Source of the DNA: Croceivirga thetidis
Lineage (GTDB): Bacteria; Bacteroidota; Bacteroidia; Flavobacteriales; Flavobacteriaceae
DNA length: 64,000 nucleotides
Direction of reading: 5' to 3'
Assembly (NCBI RefSeq): GCF_012272815.1
Contig: NZ_JAAWWL010000001.1
Span: 832,154 to 896,153, forward strand
Positions 36,056 to 45,374 of the stretch are shown here, piece after piece. The translations under genes were made by a program, and so were the position numbers. The notes under the pieces are model-generated. The model was not told where the DNA came from. It searched no databases and saw nothing but the letters and a program-made list of their open reading frames with translations. Positions within the stretch are counted from its first letter, which is position 1. Every line of letters starts with the position of its first letter.

Positions 36056-37312
36056 ATGAAAGGTTATCCTATTTCTAAACACCATTCCTTCTACGCTGTT
36101 GGACTAAGTTACAAAAAGGCAGATGCCGTGCTTCGCGGAAAATTTAGTCTAGATGTGCCGAAAATCGATGCTATTTCAGAAGCAGCTAAAAAAGAAGGTG
36201 TTGAAGGATTACTGGTTATTTCTACATGTAACCGAACAGAATTGTATGGTTTTGCCCAACATCCCTTCCAATTGATAAAGCTGGTTTGCGAGCATACCGA
36301 AGGTACGGTGGAAGAATTTCAAGAAGTCGCCTACATATTTAAAAACCAGGAAGCAATTAGCCACATTTTTCGGGTAGGAACAGGATTGGACAGTCAGATT
36401 CTAGGTGACTTTGAAATTATAAGCCAAATCAAACAGAGCTTTTATCGAGCCAAGAAGCATGATCTGACCAACCCATTTGTAGAAAGACTTTGCAATTCTG
36501 TTATTCAGGCCAGCAAGCGAATAAAAAATGAAACTGAACTTTCATCCGGTGCTACTTCAGTGGCGTTTGCTGCGGTAAAGTACATCTTAGCTAATGTGCC
36601 GGAAATATCGAATAAGAACATTCTTCTGTTCGGAACTGGAAAAATTGGTCGTAATACATGTGAAAATCTGGTTAAGCACACTGATAATTCACACATTACA
36701 ATCATAAACCGGACTAAAGAAAAAGCAGAACGGGTAGCAGGTAAATTTCAAGTAAATGTCAAAGCTTTCGGCGAACTTCAATCAGAGATAAGAAAATGTG
36801 ATATACTAGTGGTGGCAACGGGCTCACAACTTCCCACGATATCAAAGTCGATTCTACACACAAAAAAACCGCTATTGATTTTGGACCTCTCAGTACCAAA
36901 GAACGTAAACGATGATATAATGGAATTGGCCAATATCAACCTTATCCATTTAGATCAACTTTCGCAAATGGCCGACGAAACACTTGAGAGAAGAAGACAA
37001 TTCGTACCTCAAGCACAAGAAATTATTGAACAAGTCAAAGCAGATTTTACTAAGTGGCTTGAGACCAGAAAATTTGCGCCAGTTATTAGTGCCCTAAAGG
37101 ACAAATTGAAAGAGATGAAAGCGGAGGAGTTGGACTTTCATTCCAAAAAACTGAATGACTTTAACGAAGAGCAGGCCGAAATGATTTCGGATAGGATCAT
37201 TCAAAAAATAACGAAACAGTTTGCCAACCATTTGCGAAATCCCGCTGTTGATACCGATGATAGCCTGCAGCTCATCCAACGCATTTTTCAGCTTGAAATT
37301 GATTCGAAATGA
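36056..37312 (+). CDS. hemA: Glutamyl-tRNA reductase
   Basis: First enzyme of the C5 pathway: reduces glutamyl-tRNA(Glu) to glutamate-1-semialdehyde with NADPH. 418 residues from the ATG at 36056. Catalytic Cys58 lies in STCNRTELYGF. The motif GDFEIISQIKQSFYRAKK and the NADPH-binding LLFGTGKIGRNTCENL follow, and a long C-terminal dimerisation helix ends the protein. hemC overlaps its stop by 4 bases. Head of the operon hemA-hemC-hemD-hemE-GNAT-DUF6973-hemF. Confidence 0.97.
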   Translation: MKGYPISKHHSFYAVGLSYKKADAVLRGKFSLDVPKIDAISEAAKKEGVEGLLVISTCNRTELYGFAQHPFQLIKLVCEHTEGTVEEFQEVAYIFKNQEAISHIFRVGTGLDSQILGDFEIISQIKQSFYRAKKHDLTNPFVERLCNSVIQASKRIKNETELSSGATSVAFAAVKYILANVPEISNKNILLFGTGKIGRNTCENLVKHTDNSHITIINRTKEKAERVAGKFQVNVKAFGELQSEIRKCDILVVATGSQLPTISKSILHTKKPLLILDLSVPKNVNDDIMELANINLIHLDQLSQMADETLERRRQFVPQAQEIIEQVKADFTKWLETRKFAPVISALKDKLKEMKAEELDFHSKKLNDFNEEQAEMISDRIIQKITKQFANHLRNPAVDTDDSLQLIQRIFQLEIDSK

Positions 37313-38229
37313 GCAAGGTCATACGTATAGGTACACGCGACAGTGAATTGGCGCTTTGGCAGGCAACAACAGTTCAAAATAAGCTGGAGGCCCTAGGTCA
37401 TGCCACAACATTGGTGCCCGTTAAGTCCGATGGCGATTTAATGCTAGACAAACCACTTTATGAACTTGGCATTACAGGAATATTTACTAAGACTTTAGAC
37501 GTAGCACTTCTGAAGGGCCAAATTGATATTGCAGTACATTCCATGAAAGACGTACCAACGGCCCTTCCTAAAGGAATTGTGCAAACAGCAGTTCTTGAGC
37601 GAGCCGAAGCAACAGATGTTTTGGTACATCTTGGTACAGATTTTCTTGAGGGTGAAGGAACCGTAGCTACCGGAAGCCTGAGAAGGAGGGCCCAATGGTT
37701 ACATAAATACCCGAACCATGACGTCGTAGATTTAAGAGGTAACGTAAATACACGTCTTATCAAACTAATTGAAAATGGCTGGAATGGAGGAATTTTCGCG
37801 AAGGCTGGACTACAACGTATAAAATTGCTGCCAAAAGATGCAATAGAATTGGATTGGATGATACCCGCACCAGCCCAAGGAGCAATGGTGCTTGTCGCTT
37901 TGGAATCAAATCAAGAGGTCATATTCGCTTCTTCAGCCTTAAACGACGACAACACGGCAATCGCTACCTCGGTTGAACGAGAATTCTTGAGGAAACTTGA
38001 AGGAGGCTGCACAGCTCCAATAGGCGCCATTGCTAAAATAAGTGATGGACACCTGCATTTTGAAGGTGCGTTATTCTCGTTGGACGGCCAGAAGAAAATC
38101 GAAACTAAAAAAGAAGTGCCCGTTTCAGAATTTCAGGGTATTGGCGAACAATGTGCCAATGATGTTCTTAATAATGGTGGCGTTGAACTGATGGAAAAAA
38201 TAAAAAATGAAATCAGTTCTGTCAACTAA
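37309..38229 (+). CDS. hemC: Hydroxymethylbilane synthase (porphobilinogen deaminase)
   Basis: Polymerises four porphobilinogen units into hydroxymethylbilane. 306 residues: IRIGTRDSELALWQA, VPVKSDGDLMLDKPL, DIAVHSMKDVPTALP, GSLRRRAQWL, DLRGNVNTRL and the cofactor-attachment Cys234 in LEGGCTAPIG. ATGA-type overlap of 4 bases with hemA and a 23-base overlap with hemD indicate tight coupling. Confidence 0.97.
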   Translation: MSKVIRIGTRDSELALWQATTVQNKLEALGHATTLVPVKSDGDLMLDKPLYELGITGIFTKTLDVALLKGQIDIAVHSMKDVPTALPKGIVQTAVLERAEATDVLVHLGTDFLEGEGTVATGSLRRRAQWLHKYPNHDVVDLRGNVNTRLIKLIENGWNGGIFAKAGLQRIKLLPKDAIELDWMIPAPAQGAMVLVALESNQEVIFASSALNDDNTAIATSVEREFLRKLEGGCTAPIGAIAKISDGHLHFEGALFSLDGQKKIETKKEVPVSEFQGIGEQCANDVLNNGGVELMEKIKNEISSVN

Positions 38230-38863
38230 GGTATTAACCCATTCCCAACAAGAATTGTTATTGAATGCTGGATTAGGGTTTACCCATTACAATGCCATAA
38301 AAATTGCATTTCTTGATTTTGAAATGCCTGAAGAAGACTTTGATTTTTACATTTTCACCAGTCAAAATGCAGTTAATTCCCATATCAAGGCGCAACCTGA
38401 TTTTAAACAAAAAGAGGTCTTTTGCGTTGGTGAAAAGACAAAATCCCTTTTAGAGGAAAACGGCCTAAAAGTTCGAGAAATAGCTGAAAATTCTTTAAAA
38501 CTGGCTCAAATTATACTAAAAAGGTATCAAAATAACAGTTTTCTTCATATTGCTGGCAATTTGAAAACAAAAGATTTACCAACGATATTGACTAAATATA
38601 ACATTCGGTATATTGAAATAGAAGGTTATCAAACCTTCCTAAATTCAAAAGTATTTAACCAACAATTTGACGGCACCTTATTTTTTAGTCCGAGTGGTGT
38701 CATAAGCTTTACCAAATCGAATAAACTAACTGGAAACGCTTTTTGTATTGGAGCCACAACCGCAAACGAAGCCCGAAAATTTACTGATAAGATTATAATT
38801 GCCAAGAAGCCAACAATTGAAAATGTAATTGTTCAGGCCGTAAAGAACTTAAAACATGATTAA
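38207..38863 (+). CDS. hemD: Uroporphyrinogen-III synthase
   Basis: Cyclises hydroxymethylbilane to uroporphyrinogen III. At 218 residues it is short and weakly conserved, as is usual for Hem[36 protein letters not shown] and [15 protein letters not shown] are typical sites of the two-lobed fold. The call is strengthened by its place between hemC (23-base overlap) and hemE (8-base overlap). The gene looks more AT-rich than its neighbours. Confidence 0.9.
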   Translation: MKSVLSTKVLTHSQQELLLNAGLGFTHYNAIKIAFLDFEMPEEDFDFYIFTSQNAVNSHIKAQPDFKQKEVFCVGEKTKSLLEENGLKVREIAENSLKLAQIILKRYQNNSFLHIAGNLKTKDLPTILTKYNIRYIEIEGYQTFLNSKVFNQQFDGTLFFSPSGVISFTKSNKLTGNAFCIGATTANEARKFTDKIIIAKKPTIENVIVQAVKNLKHD

Positions 38864-39881
38864 AAACGACTTATTTCTAAGAGCCCTTAAGGGGGAATCA
38901 GTTGACCGACCGCCAGTTTGGATGATGCGCCAGGCAGGACGCTATCTACCAGAGTTTATGGAGCTGAAGAAGAAGTATGATTTCTTCACGCGTTGTCAAA
39001 CCCCCGAACTGGCTTCAGAAATTACCGTTCAACCTATTCGTCGTTATGGAATGGACGCAGCTATTCTATTCAGCGATATATTGGTAATTCCGCAGGCGAT
39101 GAATATTGAGGTTCAAATGAAGCCAGATTTTGGTCCTTATTTGCCGAATCCGATAAGAAATGCCAAAGACTTGGATTCAGTTGTTGTGCCAGATATTCAT
39201 GAATCTCTGGGCTATGTGCTTGATGCCATAAAAATGACCAAAGAAAAGCTGGAGGATGAAATTCCACTTATCGGCTTTGCAGGCTCTCCATGGACCATTT
39301 TATGTTATTGTGTTCAGGGGCAAGGAAGTAAAAGTTTTGATCTAGCCAAGGGGCTTTGTTTTTCAGACCCTGTTACCGCACACAACTTATTACAAAAGAT
39401 AACAGATACCACAATCGCCTATTTAAAAGAAAAGGTAAAAGCCGGCTGTAATGCCATTCAAGTTTTTGATTCATGGGGCGGTATGCTGTCCCCTACAGAT
39501 TATCAAGAATTCTCAATGCAATACATGCAACAAATTGTTGATGCATTGAAAAAGATGGCTCCAGTTATCCTTTTTGGTAAAGGGTGTTGGTTTGCCTTAA
39601 AGGATATGGCAAACTCAGGTGCTTCAGCCTTAGGCGTTGATTGGACCTGCTCACCTAGAAATGCCCGGTACTTATCTGGCGGTAAAATTACATTACAAGG
39701 AAATTTTGATCCTTCCCGCTTGTTATCACCACCAGCAAAAATTAAAAAAATGGTCAAGCAGATGATTGATGAGTTTGGCAAAGACAATTATGTTGTCAAT
39801 CTTGGGCATGGAATACTGCCGAATATTCCTTTGGAAAATGCTGGAGCATTTATTGAGGCCGTAAAAGAATACAAATCCTGA
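38856..39881 (+). CDS. hemE: Uroporphyrinogen decarboxylase
   Basis: Decarboxylates the four acetate side chains of uroporphyrinogen III to give coproporphyrinogen III. 341 residues, full length: [17 protein letters not shown] at the N-terminus, [59 protein letters not shown] and [14 protein letters not shown]. All are diagnostic of HemE. Confidence 0.97.
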   Translation: MIKNDLFLRALKGESVDRPPVWMMRQAGRYLPEFMELKKKYDFFTRCQTPELASEITVQPIRRYGMDAAILFSDILVIPQAMNIEVQMKPDFGPYLPNPIRNAKDLDSVVVPDIHESLGYVLDAIKMTKEKLEDEIPLIGFAGSPWTILCYCVQGQGSKSFDLAKGLCFSDPVTAHNLLQKITDTTIAYLKEKVKAGCNAIQVFDSWGGMLSPTDYQEFSMQYMQQIVDALKKMAPVILFGKGCWFALKDMANSGASALGVDWTCSPRNARYLSGGKITLQGNFDPSRLLSPPAKIKKMVKQMIDEFGKDNYVVNLGHGILPNIPLENAGAFIEAVKEYKS

Positions 39882-39883
39882 TC

Positions 39884-40432
39884 ATGGAAATTACATTCGA
39901 CAATTACAGTATAAGTCCAATTAAAACTAAAGATGCTTGGCGCGTCTGTAACTTTGTCGTGGCCAACGAAAAAAGATTGGCCGATTTTTTTCCTCAGACC
40001 CTAAAAGAAAATCTTACGCCAACTTTGGCTGAACTATTTGTTCAGAAAAAAGAAAAACAATTTAACAACAAAGAGGAATTTCTATTTAGCATAAAGGAGA
40101 ATACCAACCGCTCTATTATCGGATTGGTTTATCTCAAAGAACTTCACAAAAAAGAAGGACAAGCTGAAATTGCGTATTGTATCAGTTATCAATATGAAAA
40201 CAAGGGATTAATGGCCAAAATAGTTGGTGAAATCGCGAAATGGGCATTTACAAATGTGGAAATCACCGTTCTTCAAGCTATAATTCACGATACAAATTTG
40301 GCTAGTAGGAAAGTGGCTGAAAAAAATAGCTTCAAGTTTATCACCGTACTTCAAAAAGAACATCAAATGGCAGATGGATCAATAGCCGATATGCAGTTGT
40401 ACGAACTTCGAAAAAGCGAATTTCAAGATTAG
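39884..40432 (+). CDS. GNAT-family N-acetyltransferase (RimJ/RimL-like)
   Basis: A 182-residue acetyltransferase. The pattern fits ribosomal-protein-type GNATs: FDNYSISPIKTKDAWRVCNF, SIIGLVYLKELHKKEGQAEI, AYCISYQYENKGLMAKIVGE (the acetyl-CoA pyrophosphate-binding region) and TNLASRKVAEKNSFKFI. It is embedded in the haem operon, 2 bases after hemE and 2 bases before the DUF6973 gene. Its substrate is unknown. Confidence 0.87.
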   Translation: MEITFDNYSISPIKTKDAWRVCNFVVANEKRLADFFPQTLKENLTPTLAELFVQKKEKQFNNKEEFLFSIKENTNRSIIGLVYLKELHKKEGQAEIAYCISYQYENKGLMAKIVGEIAKWAFTNVEITVLQAIIHDTNLASRKVAEKNSFKFITVLQKEHQMADGSIADMQLYELRKSEFQD

Positions 40433-40434
40433 CC

Positions 40435-40929
40435 ATGAATATTGTAAAAACCATAGCACGTCTAGATTTTTCGAATTTGTGGTTATTGCTAAAATTATCA
40501 ATTGCCCATCTAGGCTATTTATGGCCGACTTTTGAAGCTACCAAGGAGTGTATGCAAGTTTCTTCAGAACATTTTGGCAGAAAACATTATCAAAATGGGC
40601 AGGCAAATGCCTTTCGTCATGCACTTTGGAATGTGCTCATTGCCAAATCTTGTGCCAGAAAAAAGGAAAAATTGAAGAACGCATTGGATTGGACCAAGAA
40701 AATAACTGATTGGCACGAAAAGGCCTTTTTTAGCAAATCGCTGCCAATGACAATGGACTATCATAACAACGCTGTGGGTAGGTGGCTCTTTGAAACCAAT
40801 TCAAGATACAGCAAAGAGGAATTTATAACCAACTTGTTGGTCCTAACAGCAAAAGCCACACAGATTACCAAAGAAAGTAATCTTGAGCTATATAAAAACC
40901 AATTGGTATATATAACAAATGACCATTAA
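40435..40929 (+). CDS. DUF6973-like protein within the haem operon
   Basis: A 164-residue helical protein with conserved polar motifs: GQANAFRHALWNVLIAKSC, TDWHEKAFF and MDYHNNAVGRWLF. The pattern (N-A-x-R-H-A-x-W-N, H-E and H-N-N-x-x-G) matches what I recall of DUF6973 and suggests a His/Asn metal or hydrolytic centre. It overlaps hemF by 11 bases. Function unknown. Confidence 0.7.
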   Translation: MNIVKTIARLDFSNLWLLLKLSIAHLGYLWPTFEATKECMQVSSEHFGRKHYQNGQANAFRHALWNVLIAKSCARKKEKLKNALDWTKKITDWHEKAFFSKSLPMTMDYHNNAVGRWLFETNSRYSKEEFITNLLVLTAKATQITKESNLELYKNQLVYITNDH

Positions 40930-41827
40930 GGATAAGTTTTACAATTATATCGAGACCCTTCAAGATACCATTACCACAAAACTTGAGGAACTTGATGGTG
41001 TGGCCAAATTTCGCCAAGACTTATGGGAACGCCCTGAAGGCGGTGGCGGGAGAACCCGTGTTATTGAAAATGGGGCAGTATTTGAAAAAGGAGGCGTAAA
41101 TATATCTGCCGTTCACGGTGCGTTACCTGAAAGCATGCAAAACTATTTCGGTGTAACAGATGCGGATTTTTTTGCCTGTGGACTCAGTCTTGTAATCCAC
41201 CCTAAAAATCCTTTTGTACCTACGGTACATGCGAACTGGCGCTATTTTGAAATGTATGATAAGAATGGCAACATAGTTGATCAATGGTTTGGGGGTGGTC
41301 AAGACTTAACCCCGTATTACCTTTTTGAAGAAGACGCCCAACATTTTCACGCCACTTGTAAAAATGCCTGTGATGCGCACCATGCCGAGTTTTATAGTAG
41401 ATATAAGAAACGTTGTGACGAATACTTTTGGAACGCACACCGAAATGAAGCCCGAGGTCTTGGTGGTCTTTTCTTCGACTATTGCAAAGCAACGGATGAG
41501 ATGACTATGGAAGACTGGTACAACTTTGTCACCGAAGTCGGTGACAGTTTTTTACAGGCCTATGTACCTATTGTTGTCAAACGTAAGGAGCTGGAATACT
41601 CCTTGGAGCAACGCAATTGGCAAGAAATTAGAAGAGGACGTTACGTCGAGTTCAATTTGGTTCATGATAAGGGTACGCTTTTTGGTTTGCGGACCAATGG
41701 GCGCATTGAAAGTATTTTAATGAGCCTTCCTCCTCATGTGCAATGGCAATACGACCATCATCCCGAAAAAGGGAGCGAGGAAGAAAGATTACTTGAAGTC
41801 TTAAAACACCCAAAAGATTGGGCATAA
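40919..41827 (+). CDS. hemF: Oxygen-dependent coproporphyrinogen III oxidase
   Basis: Converts coproporphyrinogen III to protoporphyrinogen IX using O2. 302 residues, full length: FRQDLWERPEGGGGRTRVIE, GVNISAVHG, VPTVHANWRYFEM, QWFGGGQDLTPYYLFEEDA and GRYVEFNLVHDKGTLFGL. The oxygen-dependent enzyme fits an aerobic life style; no hemN is seen in the window. Confidence 0.97.
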   Translation: MTIKDKFYNYIETLQDTITTKLEELDGVAKFRQDLWERPEGGGGRTRVIENGAVFEKGGVNISAVHGALPESMQNYFGVTDADFFACGLSLVIHPKNPFVPTVHANWRYFEMYDKNGNIVDQWFGGGQDLTPYYLFEEDAQHFHATCKNACDAHHAEFYSRYKKRCDEYFWNAHRNEARGLGGLFFDYCKATDEMTMEDWYNFVTEVGDSFLQAYVPIVVKRKELEYSLEQRNWQEIRRGRYVEFNLVHDKGTLFGLRTNGRIESILMSLPPHVQWQYDHHPEKGSEEERLLEVLKHPKDWA

Positions 41828-41831
41828 AATT

Positions 41832-41839
41832 TAGTTTTG
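41832..41839 (+). promoter_or_regulatory. Candidate -7 box for phzF-like gene (leaderless start)
   Basis: TAGTTTTG matches TAnnTTTG and lies just after the hemF stop. The predicted start site coincides with the A of the ATG at 41844, so this transcript may be leaderless and independent of the haem operon. Confidence 0.35.
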
Positions 41840-41843
41840 CACC

Positions 41844-42632
41844 ATGAAATTAAAGCTTTACCAAATCGATGCTTTTGCGGACCAAGTCTTCACTGGCAAT
41901 CCAGCAGCAGTTTGTCCATTGACTTCTTGGTTGGATGCACCCATAATGCAGAAAATTGCAGAAGAAAACAATCTTGCAGAAACCGCATTTTTCGTAAAAA
42001 AGGGTGAGGTATTTGAATTGCGTTGGTTTACTCCAGAAACTGAAGTTGACCTCTGTGGCCACGCTACATTGGCCACGGCTCATGTAATTTTTGAACATTT
42101 AGGGTATCAAGAAAACCTTGTGAAGTTTTTTTCACCTCGAAGCGGCGAACTCACAGTAAAAAAAGAGTCGGATGGCTCGCTGACCCTAGATTTTCCGGTT
42201 GATGAAACTGTGGCAATTCAAGGTGTAGCTGCAATTAACGAAGCCATTGGAAAAGAACCCCTGAAGACTATAAAAGGCAAGACAGACTACCTCCTTATTT
42301 ACAATTCCCAAAAAGAAGTTGAAGCGATTACCCCAAATTTTCACTTGTTGGACCAGTTGGATTGTCGCGGCGTAATTGTGTCTGCTCCTGGTGATGAAGT
42401 GGATTTTGTGTCAAGGTTCTTTGCTCCGCAATGTGGCATTCCTGAAGACCCTGTAACCGGTTCTGCCCATACCACCATGATTCCTTATTGGTCAAAAGCG
42501 TTAGGCAAAAGAAAATTGAGTGCAAGGCAACTATCAAGTCGGGGTGGTAATTTAATCTGTGAAGATTTAGGTGAACGGGTTGAAATTTCAGGTAAAGCAA
42601 TCACCTATTTGATTGGGGAAATCGAAATTTGA
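41844..42632 (+). CDS. PhzF-family isomerase
   Basis: A 262-residue enzyme of the phenazine biosynthesis PhzF/diaminopimelate epimerase fold: YQIDAFADQVFTGNPAAVCP, NNLAETAFFVKK with the catalytic Glu46, RWFTPETEVDLCGHATLATA, FFAPQCGIPEDPVTGSAH and LSSRGGNL. Most such genes in non-phenazine producers have unknown substrates. Only 8 bases separate its stop from that of the convergent helicase. Confidence 0.92.
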   Translation: MKLKLYQIDAFADQVFTGNPAAVCPLTSWLDAPIMQKIAEENNLAETAFFVKKGEVFELRWFTPETEVDLCGHATLATAHVIFEHLGYQENLVKFFSPRSGELTVKKESDGSLTLDFPVDETVAIQGVAAINEAIGKEPLKTIKGKTDYLLIYNSQKEVEAITPNFHLLDQLDCRGVIVSAPGDEVDFVSRFFAPQCGIPEDPVTGSAHTTMIPYWSKALGKRKLSARQLSSRGGNLICEDLGERVEISGKAITYLIGEIEI

Positions 42633-42640
42633 TAGATTAG

Positions 42641-45277
42641 TTATTTCCAAACGGTTACCCTTTCAGGTGGCTCCACAAACTGATATAAGATATGTGAAAG
42701 TTTTGCAGCTACCAAGAGCTTTCTTCCCTCTTTAGTTCGTACATATTGCAACTCTCCGCCACCAACATACCTATTCCAATATTTGATAAATTCTTGGGCG
42801 TCTTGCTTTCGCTTTCCAAATTCAGAAGGCACTGCATAGAATTGCCTGTATCCCAGCAATCGTTTAAACCTGTTTTGAATGATCAAGTATCTCGGGTTTT
42901 CAATAGGTAAAATCAGTTCTTCCATAAAACCTATTAAAAGGGACGAATCTTGTAATGACAATCCAACAAAATTTATCGAATACCAACCGTCCTTATGCTG
43001 TTCGGAAATAACTTTTATTTCCTCCTCTCCCTGCACCACCTTCCCGGTAGACAAGGTCAATTTTATCAACATTTCAGCAATTTTTATTGCACGTTTGTAT
43101 TGATCCCCGTACAAGAAAAATATTCGTATCGCCTTAAATAATTTTGGCAATACTCGAATACCCAAGAAAAAACATAGGATGAAGAATAATGCAACGTACC
43201 CTTTATTAAGTAATAGTTTAAAATTTTTGATTAGAAATTCTGGAAGGAAATATAGACTTACTAGAATAACTTCATAAACTAAATACTTCAGAACGTTCAA
43301 ACCATAAAACTGCTTTTTTTGTGTATAATTTTCGCCTTTTTGAAAAGGCACATGAAGCGCATTAATTAGCACTTTACCTTTTACTATTGCGTTGTTCCAT
43401 CGGTTACTAATATTCTCTGGATTATTAGCTTCAGAAAACATTTTCAGGTTGGTTTCATTGATTTTTTGAGAATCGTTTAGCACACTGTCAATCCTCATCC
43501 TATCCATTCCATTTTCGATGTACAGCTCTCCATCCAATGAAACCCCACTAAATGCCTTGAAACGTTTGGCTAACATTCGAACATCATCACCACCATTTTC
43601 TACTGTGGGGTCTAAACATGCCAAATGCCAAATTCTACCAACCTTTTCATCGAATCCGGGATCTATTCGAATTGCTCGACCCCTCATCTGATTCGATGAA
43701 ACAAAAGAGCCCACGTATGAAGCCAATATGAGTGTATTAATTGAAGGTGCATCCCAACCTTCACCCAATAACGATTTTGTACCAATCAGTATTTTAATAT
43801 GTCCGTTAGCAAATAAGCTGCCCAATACTGAAACCACCCGTTGATTATCCCCTTTTATTTTGACCGAAACATGACCATCACAATTTTTCAATTCATTTAT
43901 GGCCAGTTCATCTTCGGGTACGATTTCAAATAAATTTTCAAGAATCCTCTCGGAAACCAAAACAATGCTCCCTGTCAGTACGGCTATTTCATCACTCAAT
44001 TCAGTCTTTTGACGCAAATAGTGAAATAGAGGAACAGCTCCCATTTTATTAAGTCTAGAAATTTGACCTGAGGGAATATCAAGAAATTCTTTACAGATAT
44101 AATCCAGTAAAACCACGGCCCTCAGACGTTGCCCAAGATTTTCTATGGCATTTTCAAGAATTTCCTTTACACTATTGAACTTACTTATACTAGTGGCCAA
44201 ATCTTTATAAAGCACGTTTTCACCTACAAAGTTCAACCTGCCCCTAAAAATCACCCCAATCTGTTTTAACCGGTTCTCAATTGTATTGATCAACCCTTCA
44301 TTTTCAACAAAACGATCTCTATGAGTCACTAAGATATTTTCGAGCAAAATTTGGCACCACTTGTAGTCCAAGGCCGGTATTCTGATTTCATCGTCTGAAA
44401 TACCTAGTAATTCCAAATGATTTTTTCTTATTTCAATTCCACAGGCATTTAAAAAAATCAGAATGGACGAAAAAAAAGAAGGCATCTCATAAATATCTTC
44501 CAAATGGTCATCAGGATTCTGATAAAATTCCGATGCCAATAAGAAACCGATAAACTCAGTATCCTTTTGTAAATCAGTAAAAAACGAATTGATTTTTGTT
44601 CGGTACGAGACAATTTTTCTTAAAATGGTTTCCTCGGGCAAGGAAAAGTGTATAAAATCTTGGTGTGGGCATAGATCCCCATTTTTAATAAGGTCAGGTA
44701 CTGCGATCTCATCATCAATTGGTCCGCATAACTTGAAATATTTCTGAAGCTCTAAAAACGAACTATCATAGGGTGGTGTTGCCGTTAGCGCAACAACAGT
44801 AATGCCTTCGATTTTCTTGAGTTCCCACAAGGCCTTCCACCATTCATTTTTTAAATGGTGGGCTTCATCAAGGACAATGGTCTTGATATTTGCTTGGGTA
44901 AAATGTTCAATTAAACTCTCAGCAGATTCAGATTTTGTCTTTTTATGTAAAGCATACAAAGACTGATAAGTGCAAAAATTAATGGCTTGTAACTTGTTGA
45001 TATCCTTAGAATAGTTCTTGAAATCAGCATTTTTAGTAAAAAAAGTTTGAAGCCTAGATAACCACTGATTTCTTATCGTCAAAGTCGGAGAAAGAACCAG
45101 CGTATTTTCCTTTAGGCGAATGGCCACTTCCAAACCTAAAATCGTCTTTCCGGAACCCGGGGGTGCAACAACATGCAAGTGGTTGTCAACAATATGGTCC
45201 TGAAAATTATCTAAGAATTTCGCCTGATAATCCCGCCAAACATATTTAAATCGAAGATTGGTTAATGCGCTTTTCAA
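42641..45277 (-). CDS. SF2 helicase with two internal membrane helices (defence-type candidate)
   Basis: An 878-residue protein. Residues 1-200 are a RecA-like helicase lobe of the type III restriction/DEAD-DEAH group: Q-like YVWRDYQAKF, Walker A APPGSGKT (38-45), LSPTLTIRNQW, DEAH at 137-140 and ALTATPP (163-169). A helical insertion (about 200-480) precedes lobe two, with LIGTKSLLGEGWDAPS (about 497-512) and the arginine-finger motif QMRGRAIRID (about 529-538). Unusually, two hydrophobic helices follow (about 663-683 and 693-711), then a basic C-terminal domain of about 165 residues with no recognised match. The start is TTG; a stop lies just upstream. It is antisense to the haem genes and separates hemF-phzF from hemB. 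Confidence 0.85.
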   Translation of the reverse strand: MKSALTNLRFKYVWRDYQAKFLDNFQDHIVDNHLHVVAPPGSGKTILGLEVAIRLKENTLVLSPTLTIRNQWLSRLQTFFTKNADFKNYSKDINKLQAINFCTYQSLYALHKKTKSESAESLIEHFTQANIKTIVLDEAHHLKNEWWKALWELKKIEGITVVALTATPPYDSSFLELQKYFKLCGPIDDEIAVPDLIKNGDLCPHQDFIHFSLPEETILRKIVSYRTKINSFFTDLQKDTEFIGFLLASEFYQNPDDHLEDIYEMPSFFSSILIFLNACGIEIRKNHLELLGISDDEIRIPALDYKWCQILLENILVTHRDRFVENEGLINTIENRLKQIGVIFRGRLNFVGENVLYKDLATSISKFNSVKEILENAIENLGQRLRAVVLLDYICKEFLDIPSGQISRLNKMGAVPLFHYLRQKTELSDEIAVLTGSIVLVSERILENLFEIVPEDELAINELKNCDGHVSVKIKGDNQRVVSVLGSLFANGHIKILIGTKSLLGEGWDAPSINTLILASYVGSFVSSNQMRGRAIRIDPGFDEKVGRIWHLACLDPTVENGGDDVRMLAKRFKAFSGVSLDGELYIENGMDRMRIDSVLNDSQKINETNLKMFSEANNPENISNRWNNAIVKGKVLINALHVPFQKGENYTQKKQFYGLNVLKYLVYEVILVSLYFLPEFLIKNFKLLLNKGYVALFFILCFFLGIRVLPKLFKAIRIFFLYGDQYKRAIKIAEMLIKLTLSTGKVVQGEEEIKVISEQHKDGWYSINFVGLSLQDSSLLIGFMEELILPIENPRYLIIQNRFKRLLGYRQFYAVPSEFGKRKQDAQEFIKYWNRYVGGGELQYVRTKEGRKLLVAAKLSHILYQFVEPPERVTVWK

Positions 45278-45350
45278 ATAATTGGCAGGTTAGTTGAATA
45301 TTTAAACAAAGATGTCATTTTATATGAAACTAAAGCTTGCCAGCACTCCT

Positions 45351-45358
45351 TATCTTTG
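45351..45358 (+). promoter_or_regulatory. Candidate -7 box for hemB
   Basis: TATCTTTG fits TAnnTTTG exactly. The predicted start near 45363 gives a 12-base leader before the ATG at 45375. This supports that start over the ATG at 45312. A convincing -33 TTG at 17-23 bases is not seen. Confidence 0.45.
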
Positions 45359-45374
45359 TCTTAAAACAAAGTAC

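Noticed and set aside
42641-45277. A full restriction-modification or multi-gene defence system at the helicase
   Set aside because: No methyltransferase, nuclease or other defence gene adjoins; the neighbours are haem and PhzF genes.
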